Source: Laceyella tengchongensis (lineage in GTDB: Bacteria; Bacillota; Bacilli; Thermoactinomycetales; Thermoactinomycetaceae). From it: a stretch of 64,000 nucleotides of DNA. The notes beneath the pieces are model-generated. The model did no database searches and was not told the DNA's origin. It saw only the letters and a list, made by a program, of their open reading frames with translations. This document shows positions 50,934-60,590 of this stretch, piece after piece. Position numbers and translations under genes: made by a program. Position 1 is the first letter of the stretch. Each line of letters begins with the position of its first letter. The stretch is from contig NZ_FXTU01000002.1 in the NCBI RefSeq assembly GCF_900182735.1, positions 608,147 to 672,146 of the forward strand, written 5' to 3'.

Positions 50934-51929
50934 TTATCCTTCTAATACTTTAAAGATAGTGTAAAACACATAGCCCATCAATGCTGTAACCGGCAATGTC
51001 AAAATCCAAGCATACACTATCTTGGTAGCAACACTCCAGCGGACACTACGTACCCGTTCCGCAGCACCCACGCCCATGATGGCACCCGTGATGGTGTGAG
51101 TGGTGCTCACCGGAACTCCGATTTTCGCCACTGTCGCCAACAACAGCGCAGCTCCCGTCTCAGCAGCAAAACCTTGCGGTGTTTCCAAGCGACTCAGACG
51201 CGAGCCAATGGTGTGGATGATTTTCCGACCGCCCATCGCTGTACCCAAACCCATGGCGAGCCCGGCTGCGATCTTCACCCAATCGGGCACATACAGCTCG
51301 GTATGGGAGCCATACGCAACCAATGCCATCGCGATGATCCCCATCGCCTTTTGGGCGTCGGCTGCACCATGGCTGAACGCCATGAACGCGGAAGAAAAGA
51401 TCTGCAACGGCTTAAACGTTCTTTTCACCTTGGAACGAGGGATATTGCTGAATAACGCACGAATGAGTTTAATGAGACCAGCCCCAACCAACGCACCCAA
51501 CACCGGTGAAATCAGCAAAGCGACCAATATCATCAGGATACCGTGAGTTTGCAGAATCGCAGTACCTTTATAAGCGACGGCGGCGCCAATCAAGCTCCCG
51601 ATCAAGGCATGGGACGAACTCGTCGGCAACCCCAGCATCACCGTAATGATATTCCACAAGATGACCGCCAACAACGCCGACAGTAGCACAATCAATGTCA
51701 CGTGATTTGGATCGACAATATCCTTCCCGATCGCTTTCGCCACTTCCGTCGAAAAAAAAGCCCCCGCTATGTTGAGCAAGGCAGCCATCAGAATCGCCAT
51801 CGCCGGAGAAAGTGTTCGTGTCCCCACAACAGTGGCAATGGCGTTAGCCGTATCATGCCATCCATTGGTGAAGTCGAACACGAGGGCCAATGCGACGACG
51901 GCGACTAAAACCCAAAATGGATCAAGCAT
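50934..51929 (-). CDS. pit: Inorganic phosphate transporter, Pit family
   Basis: A 331-residue membrane protein with about nine hydrophobic segments. The PiT repeats are FDFTNGWHDTANAIATVVGTRTL at the N-terminus and AFSHGAADAQKAMGIIAMAL in the second half, plus GLPTSSSHALIGSLIG. It moves phosphate with H+ or as a metal complex. ATG 51929 lies within the last codons of the DUF47 gene (8-base overlap). Confidence 0.92.
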   Translation of the reverse strand: MLDPFWVLVAVVALALVFDFTNGWHDTANAIATVVGTRTLSPAMAILMAALLNIAGAFFSTEVAKAIGKDIVDPNHVTLIVLLSALLAVILWNIITVMLGLPTSSSHALIGSLIGAAVAYKGTAILQTHGILMILVALLISPVLGALVGAGLIKLIRALFSNIPRSKVKRTFKPLQIFSSAFMAFSHGAADAQKAMGIIAMALVAYGSHTELYVPDWVKIAAGLAMGLGTAMGGRKIIHTIGSRLSRLETPQGFAAETGAALLLATVAKIGVPVSTTHTITGAIMGVGAAERVRSVRWSVATKIVYAWILTLPVTALMGYVFYTIFKVLEG

Positions 51930-52542
51930 ACTTCATGACCACACTTTCCATGATGTCCATCACATCTTCAAAAGCATCCGTTACATCTTCCAGTTTCTCA
52001 TAAATCTCTTTCATTTTGATGAGATGAACCACATCCACCGGATCGGCAAACAACTCCATGATGCCTTCGCGCATCAACCGGTCGCCCTCATTCTCAAGCA
52101 AGTTAATCTCGATGGAAATCTTGCGGATCAACTCATAGTCGCGCTTTTCCAAAGCGATGAAAGCATCATGGAGATGGCGGGCGCTCTTCTCCAAGATCTC
52201 TCCAAACTTGATCAGGCAGGAATTGGTTTTATCCACCTGCATATAAACAAAGCGAGCCGCGCAGGCTTCCACGCCGTCAATGACGTCATCCAGCGTATAG
52301 GCCAGCTTGAGGATATCTTCATGGTCTAATGGCGTAACAAAGGTTTGATTCAACTCTCTGATGAGCTGATGTGTGTAATCGTCCCCTTTGTCTTCCAGTT
52401 CTTTCAGGCGTTCCGCATAGGCTTCCTTTTCTTCCAGCGTCTCCACATTTTCACGGAAAAGCTGGACGGCCTCCGCGATGTTGGTGGTTGCATCGACCAT
52501 TATTTTGAAAAAAAGGCGGTCTTTTGAGCGGTTAAACAGCAC
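51922..52542 (-). CDS. DUF47 family (PhoU-like) Pit accessory protein
   Basis: A 206-residue all-helical PhoU-like protein: ELEDKGDDYTHQLIRELNQ, then FVTPLDHEDILKLAYTLDDVIDGVE with acidic residues that bind metal, and LENEGDRLMREGI. Such proteins are encoded with Pit transporters and probably modulate them. GTG 52542 is eight bases after AGGAGG. A TTG two codons earlier is too close. Possible Pho boxes lie upstream. Confidence 0.85.
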   Translation of the reverse strand: MLFNRSKDRLFFKIMVDATTNIAEAVQLFRENVETLEEKEAYAERLKELEDKGDDYTHQLIRELNQTFVTPLDHEDILKLAYTLDDVIDGVEACAARFVYMQVDKTNSCLIKFGEILEKSARHLHDAFIALEKRDYELIRKISIEINLLENEGDRLMREGIMELFADPVDVVHLIKMKEIYEKLEDVTDAFEDVMDIMESVVMKYA

Positions 52543-52556
52543 GTTCAATTCCTCCT

Positions 52557-52631
52557 AGTTAACCATTATTTAACCAAAAATAATCATAGACTTAACAAAT
52601 GGGATTGAACAGAGTTTGGACGCACATTTAA
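52557..52631 (-). promoter_or_regulatory. PhoP-box-like TTAA(C/A)T repeats
   Basis: On the minus strand TTAAAT and TTAACT are spaced by five bases (52573-52557), as in a PhoP-binding direct repeat (TTAACA-like). Further TTAAGT (52595-52590) and TTAAAT (52631-52626) lie upstream. The match to TTAACA is imperfect. Confidence 0.35.
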
Positions 52632-52673
52632 CCATATATTAATTTCGCCTTTACAAAAAATTAATATACCAAT

Positions 52674-54074
52674 TTACACCATTCCGCCGCCCAGTGCTAC
52701 CAAAGCCGCCACCACAATGATTCCGGCAACAATCCAATCCCACTTGCGCATGCTCTGCTCCTGCCCTCGTCGCACCCAGAGATACAGCACCATGCCCACC
52801 GCGTACACAACGGAAACCATCAACAGATAAGTCAGGCCAGCGGCATAAAGCGTCCATAGCGAATAGCCTGTAGCCAACGCGCCGATCAAAAGATCTCTTG
52901 TTCTCCGTCCATCCTTTAGGTAAGTTTCCCCCACCAAGGCCAATTTTACTTGGTACAAGGCTGACAATAGATATGGGATTAATATGGCAACACTGGCCAT
53001 TGAATATACTTTTTGATAAGTGGACGCCGACACGTACACCAAACCGGTAAAGAGCAAAGTGATTCCCGTCGACCACCACAGCGATACCATCGGTGTACCT
53101 TGACGATTCACCTGGGCAAATCGGTCCGGAAACACGCCATCTTGCGCCGCCACATACGGAATCTCAACCGTCACCAAATACCAACTGAGCATGCCCCCCG
53201 AGATGGAAACCAGAAGGCCGATCACAATCAACACCGCCCCCCAAGGCCCCACGATCGCTTTCAATACATAGGCCATGGACGGTTCCGGCAATGCAGCCAG
53301 CTCAGCTTGCGATAAGATCCCTGTCGACAGTACGGAAATCAGCAGATAAATCGCCAAAGTGCCCAGCAATCCCACAATGGTCGCCACGCCCACGTCCTTT
53401 GCTCGTTTGGCCCGACCCGACAAGACTATGGCACCCTCAATTCCTACGAAAGCCCACAAAGTGACCAACATCGTGTCTTTCACTTGTTGGCCGACCGACT
53501 GCCAAGAAAAGCTCCCCGAACCCCATAAGTCGGCCATGAACACGTCGCGCTTAAATGCCGCCGCTACAATGATTAAAAATATCAGGATCGGGATCAGCTT
53601 GGCCACCGTCGTCATGATATTGATAATGGCTGCTTCCTTGATCCCACGTGCCACCAACCAATGGAAAAACAACACAAACGCAATCCCTCCCACCAGGGAT
53701 GGCAGATTATCCCCTTGGCCAAACAACGGAGAGAAAAAGCGGAGTGTCTGGAAAAACAACGTCACAAACGCGACAATCCCCAAAATTGATGCAATCCAAT
53801 AACCCCAAGCGCTACTAAAACCGATGAACGGACCAAATCCGGCCCTAGCATAGCTGTAGATACCTCCGCTCAACTCCCGCTTCCGCAAAGAAAGATTTCG
53901 GAAAACCATCGCCAGCGCTAACATGCCCAAGCCGGTGATCACCCAAGCCAAGATGACCGGACCGCTTCCCGCTGCGGCCGCCATGTCACTTGGCAAATTG
54001 AAGGCGGCGCCGCCGACGATGGTCCCCACGACCGCCGCCATCAAAGAGAATAAGCCCAATTGTTTCTGTTTCAT
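52674..54074 (-). CDS. APC family amino acid antiporter (ArcD/basic amino acid type)
   Basis: A 466-residue transporter with about twelve membrane segments. The N-terminus MAAVVGTIVGGAAFNLPSDMA and SLRKRELSGGIYSYARAGFG resemble basic amino acid/ornithine antiporters. The substrate (arginine-ornithine, lysine or a polyamine) cannot be fixed by sequence alone. ATG 54074 has GGAGTGG upstream; the longer frame to 54224 lies across the neighbouring terminator. No arc genes nearby. Confidence 0.82.
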   Translation of the reverse strand: MKQKQLGLFSLMAAVVGTIVGGAAFNLPSDMAAAAGSGPVILAWVITGLGMLALAMVFRNLSLRKRELSGGIYSYARAGFGPFIGFSSAWGYWIASILGIVAFVTLFFQTLRFFSPLFGQGDNLPSLVGGIAFVLFFHWLVARGIKEAAIINIMTTVAKLIPILIFLIIVAAAFKRDVFMADLWGSGSFSWQSVGQQVKDTMLVTLWAFVGIEGAIVLSGRAKRAKDVGVATIVGLLGTLAIYLLISVLSTGILSQAELAALPEPSMAYVLKAIVGPWGAVLIVIGLLVSISGGMLSWYLVTVEIPYVAAQDGVFPDRFAQVNRQGTPMVSLWWSTGITLLFTGLVYVSASTYQKVYSMASVAILIPYLLSALYQVKLALVGETYLKDGRRTRDLLIGALATGYSLWTLYAAGLTYLLMVSVVYAVGMVLYLWVRRGQEQSMRKWDWIVAGIIVVAALVALGGGMV

Positions 54075-54169
54075 TTTCTCCACTCCTAAAACGCATCTTC
54101 TTTCTGTACATTGTTTCACTATTGTTTGATGATACACTAATACATTAGTATGGTAAAGTCTTATAGTAA

Positions 54170-54207
54170 TAAAAAAGGTTGGGATATGTTTCCACACCCC
54201 AACCTTT
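54170..54207 (-). terminator. Intrinsic terminator of the vWA lipoprotein operon
   Basis: On the minus strand AAAGGTTGGGG and CCCAACCTTT pair across a 13-base loop, followed by TTTTTT. It lies between the small gene at 54211 and the antiporter promoter region. Confidence 0.85.
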
Positions 54208-54210
54208 GAT

Positions 54211-54540
54211 CTATGCATGCACATTGGCAGACAAATAGGTTCCTTCTATTTGCAAATACAGCAAATTCAATTCGCAGATGCGCTTGGACAACTCGTTCAA
54301 TTCGTCGTTCAACCGCAAAAATTCCGTTTCATCCTCCGTATTTGCTAGTGCTTCATACCGTTGCAAATAGTCCTGCTCGATCTCCTTAATCCGTTCTGGA
54401 ATATACGAACAGCACTCTTGGCATTTCAATTCAAATTCATCTTGCTTCTCTTGGGAAAGCTCTTCATATTCGACATAAAGAACGGGTCGAGCTAATCCCA
54501 GACGCTCATCATACACAAACGCAAATGGACACTCTGACAT
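54211..54540 (-). CDS. Small hypothetical protein, Cys-containing
   Basis: A 109-residue acidic protein. It has CPF at the start and CQECCSYIPERIK near residue 35, a spacing that could bind metal, and a long acidic coiled coil from about 45 to 95. ATG 54540 has GAGG nine bases upstream; ATG 54555 overlaps the lipoprotein stop as ATGA and is the alternative. Cotranscribed with the vWA lipoprotein; function unknown. Confidence 0.55.
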   Translation of the reverse strand: MSECPFAFVYDERLGLARPVLYVEYEELSQEKQDEFELKCQECCSYIPERIKEIEQDYLQRYEALANTEDETEFLRLNDELNELSKRICELNLLYLQIEGTYLSANVHA

Positions 54541-54551
54541 AACATTCAACC

Positions 54552-56126
54552 TCATTCGCTCTGCTGATTCGACAGGTCAGTCAGACCGTCAGCCTCTTCC
54601 GCTTTTTTCTTCAGCAAATCCTCTTTTAACAGCTGCACGGCTTTATTCTGAAACTCTTCCTTTTTGCCGCCATCTTTTTCCCATTCATTCATCAAGCGGT
54701 GTGTCTCTTCTTGAAACTCGGAATCCAACAGGGAATCTACTTCCCCATATCGATCTTCGGTGAATGTTTCAAGCTGTTGCCAGCGTTGGTCAATCCACGT
54801 ATCGATTTCCGTCCATGTCCTTTTGTCAATTTTTCCTTCTTTCTTGATATACAAATTGGCCTCATTCAAACGCTGGTGCTCAGTTTCCACTTTCTTCTTC
54901 ATCTTCTGATTATGTTTAGTCAATTCTTTTTCGTCTTGATGATGCGCATGGATCGCAGTTTGGAGTGCCCGGATCTGCCATGGATCGTTCAGTCGGTTCA
55001 CCATCTGCACCCGTTCTTTTACGGCCTGCTTCAATTCTTTTTCATCCGTCACTGTTTGATAAGCGCCTCCCGTAACGGTGGACACTTCCCGCAATTGCCG
55101 CTCCGTTTCCGGTTCCACATCCAAACCGATCACATGAATGTTGGCCATGTACTCGCGATGCAACTGTTTAGCCGTTTGAACCGGGTCCCCGCCGCAATTC
55201 TCAAACCCATCGCTGATGATGAGTATATGGTTTTCCACGGTAGCCGGGGCCCCTTTTTGCATGTCTTTGGAACTGCTACCCATGGCCAGCGCCAATGGGT
55301 TGTATCCGGCCGGATGAATTTGGCTCAGCGCTTTACGCAGTTTTTCTCGGTCCCATTTATCCCCGGCGTAAATTTTAGCTTGACTTCGGCATGACCGCTC
55401 TTTGTCCTTTTGCGCACTGGTTCCCTCATGGCCATATACTTTCACTTGCAACAGGGAGCGCTTCGGAGGCAAGGCAGCGGCCAATTGCTCAATGCTCTGT
55501 TTGGCACTGTCCATCTTGCTCTTGCTGTGATTCGACAACTGACTTTTCATGCTGCCGCTGGCGTCAAGCATGACGGACATGTTCATTTTCTTGGGCTGTT
55601 CAGGTGTAAGCGCTGAAGACGGCTTATCCTTGGAAGCGGAAGCAGGTGTCGGCTTGGGGTATTTGTGGCGCGCCGCCACCCAAACATCGACCATCTCTTC
55701 ATAATCGGCTTCCTCTAGATTTTTGAAGCGTTCCACATCGCTCCGGTAGTTCTCACCCACTAAACCCAATAAATAGGCATACGCCTTGTCATCGCTCAAT
55801 CCTTTGGGCATCTGGTTCAAAGCTTGAACCACCTTACCCCGGTTGAACTTCTCGCCGGCGTACTCCCCTTTTCCTTCATCGTTTAAAATATCATTTAACT
55901 CCGTATGTGGAGCCGGGCTCTTGGGCAAATCCGATGTATCCTCTTGTCTCGGCATCTCTTCCGTCTCTTGCTTCTGAATATCGTCTACTGCCAGCTGTTC
56001 TACTTTTTCAACTTGGTTTCCAGTCGTATGCTGAATTTTTTCTATCACGGTGGCGCAACCGCTTAAGAAGAGGAAACTGCAGCAGAGGAGAGCCGATGGC
56101 AAGAAATCTTTTTTTGTGATTCGCAT
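54552..56126 (-). CDS. Von Willebrand factor A domain lipoprotein
   Basis: A 524-residue exported lipoprotein. Signal peptide with lipobox LSGC and the lipid-anchored Cys at residue 24. An acidic linker follows, then a vWA domain at about 185-370 with the MIDAS motif MLDASGSM, a Thr-containing later loop, and ISDGFENCGGDP. Residues 390-500 are a Glu/Lys-rich coiled coil. It is likely to bind a surface ligand through a metal site. ATG 56126 follows AAGGAGGGG. No known family name. Confidence 0.75.
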   Translation of the reverse strand: MRITKKDFLPSALLCCSFLFLSGCATVIEKIQHTTGNQVEKVEQLAVDDIQKQETEEMPRQEDTSDLPKSPAPHTELNDILNDEGKGEYAGEKFNRGKVVQALNQMPKGLSDDKAYAYLLGLVGENYRSDVERFKNLEEADYEEMVDVWVAARHKYPKPTPASASKDKPSSALTPEQPKKMNMSVMLDASGSMKSQLSNHSKSKMDSAKQSIEQLAAALPPKRSLLQVKVYGHEGTSAQKDKERSCRSQAKIYAGDKWDREKLRKALSQIHPAGYNPLALAMGSSSKDMQKGAPATVENHILIISDGFENCGGDPVQTAKQLHREYMANIHVIGLDVEPETERQLREVSTVTGGAYQTVTDEKELKQAVKERVQMVNRLNDPWQIRALQTAIHAHHQDEKELTKHNQKMKKKVETEHQRLNEANLYIKKEGKIDKRTWTEIDTWIDQRWQQLETFTEDRYGEVDSLLDSEFQEETHRLMNEWEKDGGKKEEFQNKAVQLLKEDLLKKKAEEADGLTDLSNQQSE

Positions 56127-56368
56127 AAGCCCCTCCTTACTGAAAGTGGTTACATGATACTCATTTCTATGCCATTGCGCTTGTAAATAGCTTACTGGAA
56201 CCACTTTGCTTTGACAACCGCTTTTAAGCCTGGCGTTTCGACAATCTTAGTACGATTTTTTAGCCAACTCCGTCACACCACATTCCTTACCAGCATGCCC
56301 ACTTCAAAGACCGATCAACCGCTTGCCATGCTGGGTGGGCAACTGGCACCCCCTGTCCAACCCGTTCG

Positions 56369-57721
56369 TCAACCGATCAACGGTCTATCTTCAGGATAAC
56401 GGTAAGGCGGTTGTTTCTGACTGTGGGCGATAGCAAAAGCAATGGTGAGCGGCCCTAACCTACCGGCAAACATCGTGAGCAGAACGATCACTTTACCTGG
56501 CACTGACAGCGTCGGGGTTAATCCCATGGTCAAACCAACTGTGCCAAACGCGGAAACCGTCTCAAACCCAGCGGTCAACAGATCCGTTTGCTCAGTGATC
56601 GTCAACAGCATCGTATCCAAGATGACCAGCGTGGTCGCCGCCACAGTCACAGTAAGCGCTTTGTACACCAACCCGTGGGGAATGCGGCGCTTATATGCGA
56701 TGACATCATCCCGTCCACGGATCATCGACCAGACCGACAGCAGAATGGTAGCCAAGGTGGTCGTCTTGATTCCCCCGCCCGTGGAACTAGGGGAGGCCCC
56801 CACAAACATCAGCAATACAGTGAAAAACAATGTCGCTGAGTACATATCCCCCAAGCTAAGTGTGTTATAGCCGCCTGATCTCGGTGTAACAGAGTGAAAA
56901 AAAGATGCCATGATTTTTCCTTGAAACGACAACCCGCCCAAGGTTTTGGGATTGGCCCATTCCACCACCAAAATCACCAGCATACCCATAACGATCAAGA
57001 TTCCCGTCATGGTCAAAACAATCTTGGAATGTAAACTAATCCGTTTGGTCTTCCGATAATGAAGCAATTCTAAAATAACGACAAACCCGATCCCTCCCAA
57101 AATAACAAGGGAGGAAACAACCAGGTTTATCCACGGATCTTCAACATAATGGGTGATGCTACTGAACGCTTCCTTTTCCCCAAACAGATCAAACCCGGCA
57201 CTATTAAATGAAGAAATGGAATGAAAAAGGGAGAAATAAAGCCCTTTTTCCAATCCGAATTCGGGAACGAAACGCACGCTCAACAATACAAATCCGATTC
57301 CTTCAATGATGAAGGTAATTTTGAGAACTTTCAACACGAGGTTGACTACCCCTTGCATGTTGAACTGGTTGAATGTCTCCCGCAACACCAACCGCTCCCG
57401 AAATCCGATTTTTTTGCCCACAAGATATGCGAAAAACGTGCCGAACGTCATAAAACCTAATCCGCCCACTTGAATGAGCAACAAGATGACCACTTCGCCA
57501 AAGGTGTTAAACGTTGTAGCTGTGTCAACCACCACTAGCCCAGTCACGCATACAGCCGAGGTGGCTGTAAACAATGCGTCAATAAAAGGCAATCCCTGTC
57601 CGGATTCTGTGGCCACCGGCAAAGATAACAAGCACGCCCCGATCAAAATCGTCACAGCAAACCCGAGCACCAAAATTTGTGTCGAAGTGAGCCTGCTCTG
57701 CAACAATTGTTTTTGGTCCAT
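56369..57721 (-). CDS. ktrB: TrkH/KtrB-type potassium transporter subunit
   Basis: A 450-residue membrane protein with four pore loops. Selectivity-filter glycines are in ATSAVCVTGLVVVD, SISSFNSAGFDLFG, VTPRSGGYNTLS and TVSAFGTVGLTMGL. This is the pore subunit of a Ktr system, which needs a cytosolic KtrA/KtrC ring that is not encoded next to it. Starts at ATG 57721. The KtrB/KtrD subtype cannot be decided here. Confidence 0.88.
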   Translation of the reverse strand: MDQKQLLQSRLTSTQILVLGFAVTILIGACLLSLPVATESGQGLPFIDALFTATSAVCVTGLVVVDTATTFNTFGEVVILLLIQVGGLGFMTFGTFFAYLVGKKIGFRERLVLRETFNQFNMQGVVNLVLKVLKITFIIEGIGFVLLSVRFVPEFGLEKGLYFSLFHSISSFNSAGFDLFGEKEAFSSITHYVEDPWINLVVSSLVILGGIGFVVILELLHYRKTKRISLHSKIVLTMTGILIVMGMLVILVVEWANPKTLGGLSFQGKIMASFFHSVTPRSGGYNTLSLGDMYSATLFFTVLLMFVGASPSSTGGGIKTTTLATILLSVWSMIRGRDDVIAYKRRIPHGLVYKALTVTVAATTLVILDTMLLTITEQTDLLTAGFETVSAFGTVGLTMGLTPTLSVPGKVIVLLTMFAGRLGPLTIAFAIAHSQKQPPYRYPEDRPLIG

Positions 57722-57770
57722 ATTTGCACATCCACCAATCTCTAATCAATCAGATCGTTTGCCTACGGAT

Positions 57771-57800
57771 TTGTTGAAAACATTTGGTTTCGATTATAAT
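57771..57800 (+). promoter_or_regulatory. Probable promoter of mnmA
   Basis: TATAAT (57795-57800) is perfect; TTGTTG (57771-57776) is 18 bases upstream, and TTGAAA three bases later is 15 bases away. Confidence 0.5.
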
Positions 57801-57853
57801 GAAGACATGCCATCGAAACAAGGGTATGAAACCGAACACTGGAAGTGATGCAA

Positions 57854-58942
57854 ATGAGCAAGAAACATATACGCGTGGTGGTCGGCATGTCCGGCGGCGT
57901 GGACTCGTCCGTGACCGCCTGGTTGCTAAAAGAGCAAGGCTATGAGGTTATCGGGCTGTTTATGAAAAACTGGGATGACACCGATGAATTCGGCCATTGC
58001 ACAGCCACGGAGGACTTCGAAGATGTGCGTCGCGTTTGCGCACAGATTGGCATTCCCTATTACTCTGTCAACTTCGAAAAGGAATATGAACAAAAAGTGT
58101 TTCAGTATTTCCTTGATGAATACAAAAAAGGCAGAACCCCCAATCCGGACATCATGTGCAACCGGGAAATCAAGTTTGGCGAGTTCTTAAACAAAGCGAA
58201 ACAGCTAGGGGCCGATTTCATCGCAACGGGCCATTACGCACAAATCATCGAGAAAAACGGAGAAAAGTACCTAGCCCGTGGCGCGGACCCCAATAAAGAC
58301 CAAACCTATTTCTTGTACGCCGTCAACAAACCGCAATTGCTACAGGCCATGTTTCCCATTGGGCACATGCAGAAACAGGAGGTGCGCGAGATCGCGCAAA
58401 AAGTCGGTTTGGCCACAGCCAAAAAGAAAGACAGCACCGGCATCTGTTTCATCGGCGAGCGAAATTTCCGCGAATTCCTCAGCCACTATCTGCCTGCACA
58501 ACCTGGAGAGATCCATACCCTAGATGGGGAAGTGAAAGGGCGGCACGACGGCTTGATGTATTATACGTTGGGCCAACGTCAAGGATTGGGGATCGGTGGA
58601 AGCGGAACAGGGGAACCCTGGTTTGTCGTGAAAAAGGACATTGAAAAGAACATTCTCTATGTGGCGCAAGGCCATGACCATGAAGCACTGTACTCCGGTG
58701 GGCTCATCGCCACCGATATCAATTGGTTGGGCCAAGGCGACACTCCAAACGAGCCTTTTACATGCACCGCTAAATTCCGCTACCGTCAAAAAGACCAACC
58801 GGTGCGCGTACTTCCGCAACCGGACGGCACTTTCCGCGTAGAATTCGCCGAACGGCAACGGGCGGTCACCCCGGGGCAATCCGTGGTTTTCTATGATGAG
58901 GAAATTTGTTTAGGTGGGGGCATTATTGACAGCACCTTTTAA
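57854..58942 (+). CDS. mnmA: tRNA-specific 2-thiouridylase MnmA
   Basis: A 362-residue enzyme that thiolates U34 of tRNA Lys, Glu and Gln. The PP-loop ATP motif is VGMSGGVDSSVTAWLL at residues 8-23. Catalytic Cys residues are in PDIMCNREIKF (near 102) and TGICFIGER (near 198). ATG 57854 follows GGAAGTG; upstream in-frame GTG/ATG codons are closer to the site. No desulfurase gene is beside it. Confidence 0.92.
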   Translation: MSKKHIRVVVGMSGGVDSSVTAWLLKEQGYEVIGLFMKNWDDTDEFGHCTATEDFEDVRRVCAQIGIPYYSVNFEKEYEQKVFQYFLDEYKKGRTPNPDIMCNREIKFGEFLNKAKQLGADFIATGHYAQIIEKNGEKYLARGADPNKDQTYFLYAVNKPQLLQAMFPIGHMQKQEVREIAQKVGLATAKKKDSTGICFIGERNFREFLSHYLPAQPGEIHTLDGEVKGRHDGLMYYTLGQRQGLGIGGSGTGEPWFVVKKDIEKNILYVAQGHDHEALYSGGLIATDINWLGQGDTPNEPFTCTAKFRYRQKDQPVRVLPQPDGTFRVEFAERQRAVTPGQSVVFYDEEICLGGGIIDSTF

Positions 58943-58957
58943 TATAAAATAGAATTG

Positions 58958-59012
58958 GGCGGTTTTCTTGAACGGCCACAGGGCTGAATCAAGAAAGCCG
59001 CACCTTATTTTT
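58958..59012 (+). terminator. Terminator of mnmA
   Basis: GCGGTTTTCTTGA and TCAAGAAAGCCGC form a 12-13-bp stem with one mismatch around a 17-base loop, followed by TTATTTTTA. In the remaining 173 bases before the next gene I see only its ribosome site and AT-rich sequence. Confidence 0.75.
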
Positions 59013-59185
59013 ACGATGCCTCTCTCGACATCGTTCAGCAAACTTCTATCCCCCTGTTTCTTTTGGCTACCAAAATGTTTCCGTTTTATGGCACAACCGA
59101 AAACGGGACTTTAGTCTACTATTCAAATATTGGAAAATAGAGTAGCATTAAGTCGAGTTTCATAGTATAAAGGGGGATTGTAGCA

Positions 59186-59827
59186 TTGAAGGACAAAGCG
59201 TATTTACCCGCCCCTGAGTTTGACACAGACGACCTGTCTCCCGAAGAATACAGCACGCAAATCAAACGAAAAACCATCGCTCTGATTGGTGCTGGCATTG
59301 CATGTTCCGTCTTTTCCTACGCCATTTTCACCAACTCAACTGGCTCTATTTCAACTGACAACAACGAAGTCACCGCCAAGCAAACGAAACGGCCTACCCC
59401 AGAGACGGAACAAAAACTGCACAGGTCAAGCCAGTCCGCATCCACCGCTACAAAAGCGAATTCGTCGGACAACGGCCATCAACCCAACGACCCGGCAAAA
59501 CATCTTCCCGGCATGGTTGACGGAGATGCCAACCCAACCCCAGATGCGACTCACCCTAACCAATCTCCGAACAAACCCTCACACATCGGGAATGACGACA
59601 ACCGGGATCCGCTTAACATTTTTCACGCCTCCTCAAATGTAGTGGCCAGCGCGACGCCTTCATATGAAAAAAACCCTTCACCAAGTTCAGACATACATAA
59701 TAAACCTTCAACCGTTGTACAGAAGGAAAAACCACAGCAAAATACGCCCACATGCGAGCTGGCCTGCGAAGCGACAAAATCTACTAAAAAAAAGTTGGCA
59801 GAAATATTGCGAGATTTAACCAATTGA
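59186..59827 (+). CDS. Hypothetical membrane-anchored low-complexity protein
   Basis: A 213-residue protein with a short charged N-terminus, one membrane segment at about residues 32-50 (IALIGAGIACSVFSYAIFT), and a long outer region rich in Asn, Pro, Ser, Thr and Lys without regular structure. Two Cys lie near the C-terminus (CELAC). TTG 59186 follows AAAGGGGG. It is probably a linker-like surface protein; no homologue recognised. Confidence 0.5.
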   Translation: MKDKAYLPAPEFDTDDLSPEEYSTQIKRKTIALIGAGIACSVFSYAIFTNSTGSISTDNNEVTAKQTKRPTPETEQKLHRSSQSASTATKANSSDNGHQPNDPAKHLPGMVDGDANPTPDATHPNQSPNKPSHIGNDDNRDPLNIFHASSNVVASATPSYEKNPSPSSDIHNKPSTVVQKEKPQQNTPTCELACEATKSTKKKLAEILRDLTN

Positions 59828-59834
59828 AGCCAAT

Positions 59835-59874
59835 AAAAAAAGTAGCTGACTTTTTTCAAAGCCGGCTACTTTTT
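59835..59874. terminator. Bidirectional terminator between the hypothetical gene and the tRNA operon
   Basis: AAAAAAGTAGC and GCTACTTTTT pair across an 18-base interval with a few extra pairs inside. It ends the plus-strand gene at 59827 and the seven-tRNA operon on the minus strand. Confidence 0.8.
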
Positions 59875-59877
59875 ATA

Positions 59878-59954
<77 letters not shown>

Positions 59955-59963
59955 ATATGCGAT

Positions 59964-60050
59964 TGGTGCGGACGAAGGGACTTGAACCCCCACAGCCTTG
60001 CGGCCACAAGAACCTGAATCTTGCGCGTCTGCCAATTCCGCCACGTCCGC
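59964..60050 (-). tRNA. tRNA-Leu (CAG), second copy
   Basis: An 87-base class II tRNA with anticodon CAG, identical to the gene at 50636-50722. The spacer to tRNA-Arg is again nine bases and differs by one base from the other copy. Confidence 0.97.
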
Positions 60051-60060
60051 AAACTTCATA

Positions 60061-60134
<74 letters not shown>

Positions 60135-60142
60135 ATGATAAT

Positions 60143-60216
60143 TGGCAGGGGCGGTAGGAATCGAACCCACACTGGAGGTTTTGGAGACCTCTGTTCTACC
60201 ACTAAACTACGCCCCT
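60143..60216 (-). tRNA. tRNA-Trp (CCA)
   Basis: A 74-base tRNA. Acceptor AGGGGCG/CGCCCCT, anticodon loop CTCCAAA with CCA, discriminator G and encoded CCA. Confidence 0.96.
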
Positions 60217-60219
60217 GTA

Positions 60220-60295
<76 letters not shown>

Positions 60296-60296
60296 G

Positions 60297-60372
<76 letters not shown>

Positions 60373-60414
60373 ACATTCTTTTATTATAACATAGACAATC
60401 GTTTTTGTCAAAAA

Positions 60415-60508
60415 TGGCGGAGAGAGAGGGATTCGAACCCTCGAGGCGAGTTTTGCCCGCCTACACGATTTCCAATCGTGCTCCTTCGGCCAGCTCGGAC
60501 ATCTCTCC
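60415..60508 (-). tRNA. tRNA-Ser (GGA)
   Basis: A 94-base class II tRNA with a long variable arm, anticodon GGA, discriminator G and encoded CCA. First gene of the seven-tRNA operon. Confidence 0.96.
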
Positions 60509-60561
60509 GTGTTGTGAAGTTAAATTTTCGTTTTCGTCAGCTCATCTCGCTGACAAAATAT

Positions 60562-60590
60562 ATATTACACTGGTTCATTCATGTTGTCAA
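60562..60590 (-). promoter_or_regulatory. Promoter of the seven-tRNA operon
   Basis: On the minus strand TTGACA (60590-60585), 17-base spacer, TAATAT (60567-60562). About 54 bases upstream of tRNA-Ser. A GTCAGC/GCTGAC hairpin (60537-60555) lies just after the start point. Confidence 0.8.
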
